From: Clostridiales bacterium | GTDB taxonomy: Bacteria > Bacillota > Clostridia > Christensenellales > Aristaeellaceae | Direction of reading: 5' to 3' | Assembly: GCA_017569285.1 (NCBI GenBank) | Contig: CP069419.1 | Coordinates: 2,852,001 to 2,916,000 of the forward strand | DNA length: 64,000 nucleotides | Part shown: piece by piece, positions 47,972-56,123 of the stretch | How the letters are laid out: each line of letters opens with the position of its first letter | Numbering within the stretch: position 1 is the first letter of the stretch | Program-made: the position numbers and the translations under genes | Notes under the pieces: generated by a model | Databases searched by the model: none | What the model was told of the DNA's origin: nothing | Seen by the model: only the letters and a program-made list of their open reading frames with translations

Positions 47972-49630
47972 TTATTCCGTCCAGCGGATGAGATCCAGCG
48001 TATCCTGGACGTTGTCAAACATGAAGTTCGATATGTTGATGATCCCCATGTGGTCATCCTCCAGCCAGATGAGGATTTCATCCCCGGAGGAAACGCCGCC
48101 GGAAACGTAGTCGAACCGGATCCCGGGCAGGGTGCGGCCGTCGACGCTGCGCTCGACGCGCCCGATGGAGTATTCCTCGCACTGGTACTGGACGGCCCAG
48201 CGCTCATAGTTCTTCTGCAGGAGCTGGAAGTAAGCATCTTCGCCGTTTTCCCGGATAAACGGAACTGGGGAAGATCCGGCCGCGAGGGTTACGGAAACGG
48301 GTTCATCCGCATCGGCGGCGATCAGCACCGGGATCGTATCATTGTTCTTCATAAAGTCCGGATCGTCCTCAGCGGGCTCGATGGAAGACGTCCTGTAGGG
48401 CATATTGCCCGGGGTATAGGTATTCCAGCCGGCGAGGTTGAGGGTCAGCCCCATGTACGGGTTGTCATAGATGCCGTTGACCTCATCCAGGGTGCCGAAG
48501 ACCTCGGGATTCACATCCGCGAGGGCGGTTACGGCGGCGGGTTCCGCCTCCGGGGCCGGAGTGGCCGGAGCGGCGGGGGCTTTCTCCTGCTGCAGGGAGG
48601 AGAGGTTCAGCTGGGCATATTTGGTCGGCTTGTACTGCCAGGCGTCCGCGGGGACCCCGATGTACCGCCCGTCCTCCGAGACGGCGGTCATGGTGAGGAT
48701 ATCCCGGAAAAGGCCGTGGTCCAGGCCGCCGTTTTCCTCATAGGGAAGGTAGCCGTATTTATCCGGTTCGTCCGGGTCGGGAACATCCAGGTGGTATGTT
48801 TCATACAGGAAGACCAGCTGGTGGATCCATTCGTGGACGCAGACGTCCCGCTCGTACTCAACAGTGGACAGGGAGAGAAGATCGTCCCCGAAAATCGGGA
48901 CAAAGGAATACCCCGGCGTCTCCTTGGGGTTGTCCACCTGCACGGTGATTCCGTCAAAATGGCGGAGGATATGCTCAAAGCGCCCGATGACGAAAACGGA
49001 ATCATATTTGCGCATGGCGTAATGCTTCATGTCGCAGTTATCCGGGTCGACGTAATAACCGTTATCAGGATAGTATTCCAGCTCCGTAATGGGGGCATCC
49101 AGCGCCATGCGGGTGATCTGGATGTCCACCCGGCCGAGGGTCAGCTCCTCCGCGAAGGCCTCAAACGCCTGGGCGATTTCCCCGGAAGATTTGAAATTGG
49201 CTTCGCTCATTTGGGTGGTATATCCCCGGAAGTCAATCACCGGGGCGTCGATCCACAGGACCTTCCAGACGCTGGGACCCGACGGGGTGGGAGAGGGAGC
49301 GGCTCCCTTCCAGCCGGCGGGCAGGTTGCCCTTTTTCCTGGCGTAGTGCAGCTGGAAGGTGTATTCGGCGCCTTCCTCGACATCGATCCGGTAGGACGCG
49401 GTGTCCACCGGGAAAACATCGCTCTGGATCTCGCCGGTGGTCTCATTTTTCCAGAACAGTTTGTAGTATCCCTTATCGGCATAGCCCGCAGGCGGGGTGA
49501 CCGTGATGGTGTTCCCGTCCCGATCCACGGTGTACTCCTCCACCGGTCCGGCAGGGGCCGCCCAGGCCGTCGGAATGACGGCAACGAGCATGACCGCCAG
49601 GATGATCCAGGTGACAATCCGCTTTTTCAT
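47972..49630 (-). CDS. Secreted protein with HExxH zinc-peptidase-like motif
   Basis: A 552-residue protein. Signal peptide 1-24. An Ig-like N-terminal domain (about 30-110) leads into a domain with VCVHEWIHQLVFL (HExxH) near residue 265, plausibly a metallopeptidase; the third ligand was not identified. An Ala/Pro-rich linker (EKAPAAPATPAPEAEPAA, about 350-367) leads to a C-terminal beta domain. Function unknown beyond this. Preceded by GGAGGAACGG. Confidence 0.75.
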   Translation of the reverse strand: MKKRIVTWIILAVMLVAVIPTAWAAPAGPVEEYTVDRDGNTITVTPPAGYADKGYYKLFWKNETTGEIQSDVFPVDTASYRIDVEEGAEYTFQLHYARKKGNLPAGWKGAAPSPTPSGPSVWKVLWIDAPVIDFRGYTTQMSEANFKSSGEIAQAFEAFAEELTLGRVDIQITRMALDAPITELEYYPDNGYYVDPDNCDMKHYAMRKYDSVFVIGRFEHILRHFDGITVQVDNPKETPGYSFVPIFGDDLLSLSTVEYERDVCVHEWIHQLVFLYETYHLDVPDPDEPDKYGYLPYEENGGLDHGLFRDILTMTAVSEDGRYIGVPADAWQYKPTKYAQLNLSSLQQEKAPAAPATPAPEAEPAAVTALADVNPEVFGTLDEVNGIYDNPYMGLTLNLAGWNTYTPGNMPYRTSSIEPAEDDPDFMKNNDTIPVLIAADADEPVSVTLAAGSSPVPFIRENGEDAYFQLLQKNYERWAVQYQCEEYSIGRVERSVDGRTLPGIRFDYVSGGVSSGDEILIWLEDDHMGIINISNFMFDNVQDTLDLIRWTE

Positions 49631-49707
49631 ATCCGTTCCTCCATGGGATATTATTTCTGATCATTAGATCACAGTATACGGTCTATGGGATGAAAGATCA
49701 AATCCGG

Positions 49708-49920
49708 TCATTCCTGGTCCAGGTCGGTCAGGTGATGGGGACGGTTGGTGAGGGTGAAACCGAACACCGCGCCGCATTTCCGGCAGGCCAGGGCACGGAT
49801 ACGGGAGCCGTGCAGGAACAGCCGGTCCTGGTTGCTTGGGATAAAAGCCACGCCGTCCATCGCACCCAGGGTGCCTTCGATCAGTTCCGTACAGCCGCAT
49901 TCCGGGCATTTCTTCTCCAT
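49708..49920 (-). CDS. Small zinc-ribbon protein
   Basis: A 70-residue protein with two Cys pairs: CPECGC near the start and CRKCGA at about 46-49, a zinc ribbon. The centre GTLGAMDGVAFIPSNQDRL is beta-rich. AAAGGAGGGG lies before the ATG. Alone in its transcription unit; role unknown. Confidence 0.78.
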   Translation of the reverse strand: MEKKCPECGCTELIEGTLGAMDGVAFIPSNQDRLFLHGSRIRALACRKCGAVFGFTLTNRPHHLTDLDQE

Positions 49921-50136
49921 GATATGCCCCTCCTTTCGTTATTCCCATTATGCCCCGGCCCCAAGCCGGAATAAATGACGCCTTCGGCAAATTAACCCCG
50001 GTTATTCCTCAGCACATTTATTTTTTTGTTCGCTTGTTCAGCCGGTTCCAAAATGCTATAACCAGGATGACGGTTTTTTGCCGCATTGGAAATGGATAAT
50101 GGAGATGGGATCAGATTTCGAGGGATTCTGCCCAAA

Positions 50137-50168
50137 AATCGAACGAAAGGAACCGTCCCCGCGTTCGA
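50137..50168. repeat. REP palindrome in the 5' leader of the AAA ATPase gene
   Basis: ATCGAACG (50137-50144) / CGTTCGAT (50161-50168) flanks AAAGGAACCGTCCCCG. It ends 3 bp before the AAAGGAGA ribosome site of the next gene. Confidence 0.85.
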
Positions 50169-50187
50169 TCTGAAAGGAGAAACCAGC

Positions 50188-50949
50188 ATGCGCGACCTGT
50201 ATATCCGCCGGATGTCCCTGGCGGAACCCCTGCCGCGGGACAGCTACCTGAACGGCCTGCCGGTGGTGAAGCACCTGGCGGAAAAGGGAATTGACTTCCA
50301 CAGGCAGGTGACCTTCTTCGTCGGGGAAAACGGCAGCGGCAAATCCACATTGATCGAAGCCCTGGCCATTTCCCAGCACTTCAACCCGGAAGGCGGGACG
50401 AAGAACTTCAGCTTTTCCACGGAGGATTCCCATTCCGAGCTGTGCAGTTACCTCGGCGTGGTCCGGGGCGCCGTCTACCCCCGGGACGGATTCTTCCTGC
50501 GGGCGGAAAGCTTCTACAACGTGGCCACCAGCATTGACCGGATGGACCGGGAGGGCGGATGCGGCGCCCCGGTGATCAACTCCTACGGCGGGGTTTCCCT
50601 GCACCGGCAGTCCCACGGGGAAAGCTTCCTGACGCTGGTGGAAAAGCGCTTCGGCGGGCATGGCCTGTACATCCTGGACGAGCCGGAGGCGGCCCTTTCC
50701 CCCTCGGGCATCATCCGCCTGATCCGCCATATCGACCGCCTGGTGAAGGCGGACTCCCAGCTGATCATCTCCACCCATTCCCCGATGCTCCTGGCCTTTC
50801 CGGGGGCAGAGATTTACCAGATCACAGCAGGCGGCATCACCGCCGTACCCTATACACAGACTGACCACTACCGCACCACCGTGCGATTCCTCCAGAACCC
50901 GGAATCCGCCATAGAGGATATCCTGGGCATTCCGGCGGCGGAGGAATAA
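50188..50949 (+). CDS. Stand-alone AAA-type ATPase (ABC/SMC-like fold)
   Basis: A 253-residue protein. Walker A FVGENGSGKSTLIEA (about 45-56), an ABC-like signature region QSHGESFL, Walker B LYILDEPEAALSP and the H-loop-like ISTHSP identify an AAA_21/SMC-like ATPase. Partners of such single-domain ATPases are varied (repair, phage defence, transport-independent roles). It is 30 bp upstream of a zinc-ribbon protein in the same direction, possibly its partner. AAAGGAGA precedes the ATG, and a REP hairpin sits in the leader. Confidence 0.87.
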   Translation: MRDLYIRRMSLAEPLPRDSYLNGLPVVKHLAEKGIDFHRQVTFFVGENGSGKSTLIEALAISQHFNPEGGTKNFSFSTEDSHSELCSYLGVVRGAVYPRDGFFLRAESFYNVATSIDRMDREGGCGAPVINSYGGVSLHRQSHGESFLTLVEKRFGGHGLYILDEPEAALSPSGIIRLIRHIDRLVKADSQLIISTHSPMLLAFPGAEIYQITAGGITAVPYTQTDHYRTTVRFLQNPESAIEDILGIPAAEE

Positions 50950-50979
50950 CCCCATAAAAGAGCAAAGGAGGAGCACCAT

Positions 50980-51474
50980 ATGGGATGGGGACGGGTATTC
51001 CGCTGTAAGGAATGCGGCTGGACGGATGAAGTCTACCTGGGCTCCGGCTCCACCTATCCGGAACTGTACGAGATGGCGGAGCATAAGATTACCAGCGGCA
51101 AATGCGGCAGGGAATTCAAGGAGCTGTTTGAGAAAACCCCCGGGGCTGCCACCAACGCGGACAAGCGCCTGCACGTCTGTGGAAACTGCGGCACCTTCCA
51201 CACCTGCTTTGACCAATCGATCTACGAACCGAAGGAGCCGGGCGTTACCAAGCTCCACACCGAGCCCTTTTCCCAGTTCTGCCCGGCCGTGGGGCAGGAA
51301 TACGCTACGCCGGACGAGATCAAGCACCAGTACCGGTTGGTGAAGGAATTCGTTTACAAATGCCAGCGGTGCGGAAGCCCCATGCACCGGTACGACGGCC
51401 ATGAGAAGCTGCGCTGCCCCTGCTGCGGAAAGATCGCCTTCGAGGAGATCAACGGATACGTCCACTGGAGCTGA
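50980..51474 (+). CDS. Multi-zinc-ribbon protein
   Basis: A 164-residue protein with four Cys pairs: CKECGW near the N-terminus, CGNCGT in the middle, CQRCGS and CPCCGK near the end, able to bind two or more zinc ions. No catalytic motif. GGAGGAGC precedes the ATG, and it shares an operon with the AAA ATPase. Function unknown; nucleic-acid or protein binding is typical of such ribbons. Confidence 0.78.
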   Translation: MGWGRVFRCKECGWTDEVYLGSGSTYPELYEMAEHKITSGKCGREFKELFEKTPGAATNADKRLHVCGNCGTFHTCFDQSIYEPKEPGVTKLHTEPFSQFCPAVGQEYATPDEIKHQYRLVKEFVYKCQRCGSPMHRYDGHEKLRCPCCGKIAFEEINGYVHWS

Positions 51475-51490
51475 AAAACCCAAAACCAAA

Positions 51491-51517
51491 ACAAAAGCGC
51501 CGAAAGGCGCTTTTGTC
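51491..51517. terminator. Bidirectional terminator
   Basis: ACAAAAGCGCC, GAAA tetraloop, GGCGCTTTTGT: a perfect stem with T runs on both strands between convergent genes. Confidence 0.92.
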
Positions 51518-51532
51518 ATATCCGCAGATCCC

Positions 51533-52012
51533 TTACTCATCCAGCCCGTAGGTCCGTTTTTCCTCCCGGGCCCTGGCCCGGGCCACCGCCTCGGAAAGGG
51601 GATACAGGTCCAGTCCGAAATCCGCGTACCCGGTCTTGCACACTTCCAGGTACTGCTCCGTGGGCCCCTGCACCGGGAACCCCGCGTTCATGATGTATAC
51701 CATGGCCTCGATGGTTCCCTCGAAGTGCTCCCCGGAGGCATCGTACCCCATGAAGGGGACCGTCATCTCCTCCTTGAAGTACAGCCGCGGGTATCCCTCA
51801 TACCGGTCCAGCGCGCGCTCATTCTCCTCCGAGATGCGGTATACCCCGGCGGGAACAGCGCAGCCTTCCTCCGGTTCGATCGTCAGGTACGTGCGCCGGA
51901 AGGCCAGGCGGTATCCCTCAATGACCGCCCGCCCGACGGCTTCCGCCCCCGGGCAGCGCCCGGCCATCTGCTCCCGGTTGAGGTTGGAACCGTACGCCAG
52001 GTAATACTTCAT
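51533..52012 (-). CDS. Gamma-glutamylcyclotransferase-like protein
   Basis: A 159-residue protein. The family signature YLAYGSNL (residues 4-11) forms the substrate loop, and RYEGYPRLY places Glu72 as the candidate general acid/base. Members remove 5-oxoproline from gamma-glutamyl amines or peptides. ATG 52012 is the only start before the YGSN strand. A 48-codon gene lies 51 bp upstream in the same direction. Confidence 0.88.
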   Translation of the reverse strand: MKYYLAYGSNLNREQMAGRCPGAEAVGRAVIEGYRLAFRRTYLTIEPEEGCAVPAGVYRISEENERALDRYEGYPRLYFKEEMTVPFMGYDASGEHFEGTIEAMVYIMNAGFPVQGPTEQYLEVCKTGYADFGLDLYPLSEAVARARAREEKRTYGLDE

Positions 52013-52063
52013 TTTCCATCCCGTCCTTTCCCGGCGGCCGCGCCGCCGGAGTCCTCCATCAGT

Positions 52064-52210
52064 TTACCGCGTTTCCAGCCGTTCGGAAATCTCTTTTTTC
52101 TGTTTTTCCAGGGCTGCCCTGGTTTCCGGATCCGGAATCCGGTCAATCGCCGTCTGCAGGATAAAGAACTGTTCCAGGTCCCGCATCCTGGATGCCTGAA
52201 ATGCCGTCAC
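52064..52210 (-). CDS. Small 48-residue helical protein with GTG start
   Basis: A GTG at 52210, 5 bp after GGGAGGGA, opens a frame reading TAFQASRMRDLEQFFILQTA then IDRIPDPETRAALEKQKKEI, ending SERLETR. The product is charged and helical without a membrane span. Codon use matches neighbouring genes. It lies just upstream of the cyclotransferase gene in the same direction. Function unknown. Confidence 0.6.
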   Translation of the reverse strand: MTAFQASRMRDLEQFFILQTAIDRIPDPETRAALEKQKKEISERLETR

Positions 52211-52332
52211 AAAAATCCCTCCCGTTTCTCATTGGCAGGGCCGGCCCGCCCCGCCGCCTTCACCTTCCATTATAGATTTCGGATGGCACATTTTTTGCGC
52301 ATCGCCCCGGAATCCCGTTATTGACTTTTTAC

Positions 52333-52360
52333 CGAACGAAAGGAACCGTCCCTGCGTTCG
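52333..52360. repeat. REP palindrome
   Basis: CGAACG (52333-52338) / CGTTCG (52355-52360) flanks AAAGGAACCGTCCCTG. Confidence 0.85.
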
Positions 52361-52370
52361 ATTTTCCTCG

Positions 52371-52416
52371 AATCGAACGAAAGGAACCGTCCCTGCGTTC
52401 GTCCCTGCGTTCGATT
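52371..52416. repeat. REP palindrome with an internal 12-bp tandem duplication
   Basis: AATCGAACG (52371-52379) / CGTTCGATT (52408-52416). GTCCCTGCGTTC occurs twice in tandem (52389-52400 and 52401-52412), so the right arm exists in two copies. It lies 10 bp after the previous palindrome. Confidence 0.85.
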
Positions 52417-52423
52417 CTGTTCC

Positions 52424-52452
52424 TTGTTTTTCGCCTGTTTTTCCGGTATAAT
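52424..52452 (+). promoter_or_regulatory. Promoter of the secreted flavoprotein gene
   Basis: TTGTTT (52424-52429), 17 bp, TATAAT (52447-52452). It begins 8 bp after the last REP palindrome. Confidence 0.75.
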
Positions 52453-52506
52453 CAGACTGTGAGGAAAAACCAATAATACCCACAATACTGACAAGGAGGA
52501 TACCCT

Positions 52507-54393
52507 ATGATGAAACGGATCCTGTCCCTGTTTACTGTACTTGCCATGCTGCTGACATGCGGCGCGGCGTTTGCCACCGCCACGGAGACGGCCACCGTCG
52601 GCACCGCCACCGTGATGGGCTTCGGCGGTGATATCACCGTCTCCGTGAAGCTCGAAGACGGCGTGATCACCGCGGTCGAAATGGAAGGCCCCGGCGAAAC
52701 CGCCGGCATTGGCAGCAAGATCCTGGAAGAGTGGCCCCGTGTGTTTGTGGAAAACAACGGCATCGTGGACACCTATACGGGCGCGACCTTCGCCGGAGTG
52801 ACCCGCGCGGCAGTCATCGAAGCGATGCGTGCCGCCCTGACGAACGCCGGCGTGAACCCGGACGACTATCTCCGGGAGATGGCGGCGGACGACAATACCG
52901 CTGAAGTGATCATCGAAACCGACATCGTTATCGTCGGCGCCGGCGGAGCCGGCATGACCGCGGCCCTGGTCGCGGCCGACGCGGGAAAGAGCGTCCTGGT
53001 GCTGGAAAGCCAGCCGGCCGTGGGCGGCAACTCCGTGAAGTCTACCGGCGGCATGAACGCCGCCAAGACGGTCTACCAGGATGCCAACGCGTTCGCGGAG
53101 AACGCCGGCGTCGAGAAGACCCTGGCCGCGGCGGCCAACTACGCCGACAATGAGGCGATCACCGCCCTCGCCGCCAAGGTGAAGGAACAGTGGGACGCCT
53201 GGCAGGCAGCCCCCGAAGGATACTTCGATTCCCCCGAGCTCTTCGCCCTCGATACCCTGATCGGCGGCAAGGGCCTGAATGACCCCGAGCTGGTGAACAC
53301 CCTGGTGAACAACAGCGAAGCGGCCATCGAATGGCTGCGCTCCATTGACATCAAGCTGGACAACGTGGCGGCCTTCGGCGGCGCTTCCGTGAAGCGCATC
53401 CACCGCCCGGTGAACGACGAAGGCAAGACAGTTTCCGTCGGCGCCTATACGATCCCGCGGCTGGAGGCGGCCTGCGCAACGCGCAGCAACCTGGCCCTGC
53501 TGACCGACGTCACCGTGACCAAGATCTTGACGGATGACACCGGCGCGGTATGCGGCGTGGAAGGCGTCGGCAAGGCCGGCAATCCCGTGACCGCGAAAGC
53601 CAAGGCCGTGATCCTCGCCACCGGCGGATTCGGCGCGAACCTGCCCATGGTGGCCAGCTACGCCCCGCAGCTGGAAGGCTTCATGACCACCAACGCCGCC
53701 GGCATCCAGGGCCAGGGCATCCAGATGGCCGTTGAACTGGGCGCGGCGACCGTGGACATGGACCAGATCCAGATCCACCCGACCGTCCAGGCGGACACCG
53801 CTTCCCTGATCACTGAAGGCCTGCGCGGCGACGGCGCGGTCCTGATCAACGCCAACGGCGAACGCTTCATCGACGAAGTGGGCACCCGCGACGTGGTCTC
53901 CGCGGCGGAAATCGCGCAGCCCGGCTCCTTCAGCTGGCTGGTCGTCGACCAGAAGATGGTGGACGCTTCCTCCGTCATCCAGGGCTACATCAACCGCGGC
54001 CTGATGATCTCCGGCGAGACCTATGAAGACCTGGCCAAGAACCTGGAGATCCCCGCGGAAGCCTTCGCGGCAACCATGGAGAAGTGGAACGGCTATGTAG
54101 CGGCAAAGAACGACCCCGACTTCGGCCGCACCAGCTTCGCGAACCCCCTCGACAACAGCCCCTACTACGCTGTCAAAGTCACCGCCGGTATCCACCATAC
54201 CATGGGCGGCCTGAAGATTGACACCCAGACCCGCGTCCTGAAGGAAGACGGCACCGCCATCCCCGGCCTGTATGCGGCCGGTGAGGTCACCGGCGGCGTC
54301 CACGGCGGCAACCGCCTGGGCGGCAACGCCGTCGCCGACTTCGTGGTCTTCGGCCGCATTGCCGGCGAGCAGGCAGCCGAGTACGTCAAGTAA
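52507..54393 (+). CDS. Secreted flavin-dependent reductase (fumarate reductase/urocanate reductase-like)
   Basis: A 628-residue protein. Signal peptide 1-24. An FMN-binding domain (about 28-115) has flavinylation motif DTYTGAT (88-94, Thr94). An FAD_binding_2 domain (about 135-620) has the GAGGAGMTAAL nucleotide loop, GIHHTMGG and VHGGNRLGGNA. This architecture is that of extracytoplasmic flavocytochrome-c-like reductases that use fumarate, urocanate or similar acceptors for anaerobic respiration. No cytochrome CxxCH is present, so electrons would arrive through the bound FMN. AGGAGGATACCCT precedes the ATG. Confidence 0.92.
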   Translation: MMKRILSLFTVLAMLLTCGAAFATATETATVGTATVMGFGGDITVSVKLEDGVITAVEMEGPGETAGIGSKILEEWPRVFVENNGIVDTYTGATFAGVTRAAVIEAMRAALTNAGVNPDDYLREMAADDNTAEVIIETDIVIVGAGGAGMTAALVAADAGKSVLVLESQPAVGGNSVKSTGGMNAAKTVYQDANAFAENAGVEKTLAAAANYADNEAITALAAKVKEQWDAWQAAPEGYFDSPELFALDTLIGGKGLNDPELVNTLVNNSEAAIEWLRSIDIKLDNVAAFGGASVKRIHRPVNDEGKTVSVGAYTIPRLEAACATRSNLALLTDVTVTKILTDDTGAVCGVEGVGKAGNPVTAKAKAVILATGGFGANLPMVASYAPQLEGFMTTNAAGIQGQGIQMAVELGAATVDMDQIQIHPTVQADTASLITEGLRGDGAVLINANGERFIDEVGTRDVVSAAEIAQPGSFSWLVVDQKMVDASSVIQGYINRGLMISGETYEDLAKNLEIPAEAFAATMEKWNGYVAAKNDPDFGRTSFANPLDNSPYYAVKVTAGIHHTMGGLKIDTQTRVLKEDGTAIPGLYAAGEVTGGVHGGNRLGGNAVADFVVFGRIAGEQAAEYVK

Positions 54394-54468
54394 GCGACAA
54401 AACAACTCCAAACCCAAACGACCAAACAAAAAAGCAACCAAACAAACAAAACAACCAATCAACCACCC

Positions 54469-54498
54469 AGGGGCACGGCACACGCCGTGCCCCTTTTC
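54469..54498 (+). terminator. Terminator of the secreted flavoprotein gene
   Basis: AGGGGCACGGC (54469-54479), loop ACAC, GCCGTGCCCCT (54484-54494), TTTT. Confidence 0.92.
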
Positions 54499-54654
54499 CG
54501 TGAAGTAATAAAATACCGTCTTGTCCCAAAAACGTAACAAACAGCCCCAAAGTTAAGCGAACCGTAACAAATTTGACCGCTTTTGAGCGAGATTAACACC
54601 TGCCGTTTGTAGTATGATATACTCACGAAGGAAATAAACCCAGATGAACCCCAG

Positions 54655-54683
54655 CCTCCCGGCAAAAAGCCAGGAGGTTTTTT
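54655..54683 (+). terminator. Attenuator-like hairpin before the DUF6291 gene
   Basis: CCTCC-C-GGC-AAAAA-GCC-A-GGAGG followed by TTTTTT. The right arm AGGAGG is also a ribosome site for a five-codon frame (MPKNK, 54685). It lies 45 bp before the DUF6291 start. The 54394-54729 interval otherwise holds only the previous terminator and a probable promoter near 54600-54625. Confidence 0.6.
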
Positions 54684-54729
54684 CATGCCCAAAAACAAAT
54701 AGGACCCGCCGCAGGAGGAGTATTCAGCT

Positions 54730-55473
54730 ATGGCAGAAAGGTACATCCCGCTTTTTCTCGACTTCAACGAAACCACCCAGGACCTGACCGACGAGGAATG
54801 CGGCCGCCTGATCCGCGCCGTCGTCCGCTATGCCAACGGCGAGGACACGGAATCCCTCCTCACGGGCGTGGAGCGCATCGCCTTCCGCTTCATGAAGGGC
54901 AATGTGGACCGCAACATCCAGCTCTCCGAAACCCGGGCAGACGCCGGCCGGAAGGGCGCCGCAGTTACGAACGGCAAAATCCGGCAAACGCCGGCAAAAC
55001 CCGGCAAAAAACCAACCAAAACCAAAATCGATACCAAAACCAAAACCGAAACTCAAACCGATACCAATACCGAAACCAACCCCGGCACCGAATCCGCCCC
55101 GGACACTGTGCCCGACACTGAACGCAACACTGAACCCAACACCGAGCCCTTCCTCCCGGACGAAGAAGCCGCAGACATCCAGGACGGCCATAACCAGGTG
55201 CTGGAAGCGGCCCAGGACGCCGGATTCAAATCCTCGCCGGCGGAACGGGCCGGCCTGCTCCGGCTTTGCGCCGACTACGGCCCGGAGAAAACCGTCCACG
55301 GGATCGGGGAGTGCGTGCGGCACTCCGCGCCGACCCTGGCCTACCTGGAAGCCGTCCTGAAAGGGACGGGGAAGAAGAAACCACCCTTCACCGACAGCAA
55401 AACCTACCAGCAGCGGGACTACACCGGCGAGCAGGATACCGCTGTCACCCGGATGATGACCCTCGACTGGTAA
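54730..55473 (+). CDS. DUF6291-type phage-like protein
   Basis: A 247-residue protein. Residues 1-85 match DUF6291 (FLDFNETTQDLTDEECGRLI, RAVVRYANGED), seen in phage and plasmid replication modules. A low-complexity Lys/Thr/Glu tract (about 90-140: PTKTKIDTKTKTETQTDT and following) links to a helical C-terminus resembling DnaD-like replication initiators. It is probably a remnant of a prophage or mobile plasmid. GGAGGAG lies upstream of the ATG. Confidence 0.75.
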   Translation: MAERYIPLFLDFNETTQDLTDEECGRLIRAVVRYANGEDTESLLTGVERIAFRFMKGNVDRNIQLSETRADAGRKGAAVTNGKIRQTPAKPGKKPTKTKIDTKTKTETQTDTNTETNPGTESAPDTVPDTERNTEPNTEPFLPDEEAADIQDGHNQVLEAAQDAGFKSSPAERAGLLRLCADYGPEKTVHGIGECVRHSAPTLAYLEAVLKGTGKKKPPFTDSKTYQQRDYTGEQDTAVTRMMTLDW

Positions 55474-55507
55474 CGAGCCCAAAGAAGAAAAGGGGAGAAG
55501 AAAACAA

Positions 55508-55786
55508 GTGAAGAAACCCGGACTCCATATTGAAAAACACAGCTCTTTCTGCGGCGTGGACGTCTTCCTCATCCGGGGCCTGACCGAAGCGGAAACCCAA
55601 ACCATCCTGGACGCCCCGGACGAAGGAAAAGACAAACGGGATGTCCTGGCGACTCTCCTGGACACCCGTACCAATGACTACCGGCCCGGCCGCCTGGGCA
55701 CCGCCTGGCGCTGCGGAAACGGCATCTATGCTGTCCAGAAGTGGCGGAACCAGCTCCTGGTGGAAGTTGGCCGCAGCTGTGACTGA
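55508..55786 (+). CDS. Small protein of unknown function
   Basis: A 92-residue protein with a GTG start 8 bp after GGGGAG. It is mixed alpha/beta (VDVFLIRGLTEAETQTILDA, RCGNGIYAVQKWRNQLLVEV) with no recognised family. It follows the DUF6291 gene by 34 bp and probably belongs to the same mobile remnant. Confidence 0.6.
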   Translation: MKKPGLHIEKHSSFCGVDVFLIRGLTEAETQTILDAPDEGKDKRDVLATLLDTRTNDYRPGRLGTAWRCGNGIYAVQKWRNQLLVEVGRSCD

Positions 55787-55789
55787 GCC

Positions 55790-55990
55790 TCAGTCATAGT
55801 CATACCCGACGTCAATGGTAACCTTTGAAAACGCCTCTTCCCCCATGGCATCACGGACCTTCCGGAAATACGCGGCATTCCTCCGGACTGCTTCCTCCAT
55901 CTCAGGACTCAGCCCCTCCGGCATCTTTCCCCCGCGCATCACATCCAGTGCAATCTGCGTTACCCAGTTCCGTTCATGCTCATTCAGCAC
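55790..55990 (-). CDS. Small protein of unknown function (GTG start)
   Basis: A GTG at 55990, preceded by GGAGGGATTCAG, gives 66 residues (LNEHERNWVTQIALDVMRGG, PEMEEAVRRNAAYFRKVRDA). It is helical and acidic. Longer in-frame starts (ATG at 56110 or 56122) lack ribosome sites; the extension would include a Trp/Gly-rich hydrophobic stretch, so a 108-111-residue form is an alternative. No family recognised. Confidence 0.55.
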   Translation of the reverse strand: MLNEHERNWVTQIALDVMRGGKMPEGLSPEMEEAVRRNAAYFRKVRDAMGEEAFSKVTIDVGYDYD

Positions 55991-56123
55991 CTGAATCCCT
56001 CCTTCCGGGCTACTGCCCACAGACAACATACCAGCCCCACTCCCCAAAAACCAGCAACCCCAAATTGAACCCGCAAAAAAAGATTCAGGCGCAGCCTGAA
56101 TCTCTTCCATGGACGCATTCATC

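Noticed and set aside
52318-54540. 740-codon antisense frame opposite the secreted flavoprotein gene, running through REP palindromes
   Set aside because: The frame crosses repeats, promoter and terminator of the sense gene and shows no family motif.
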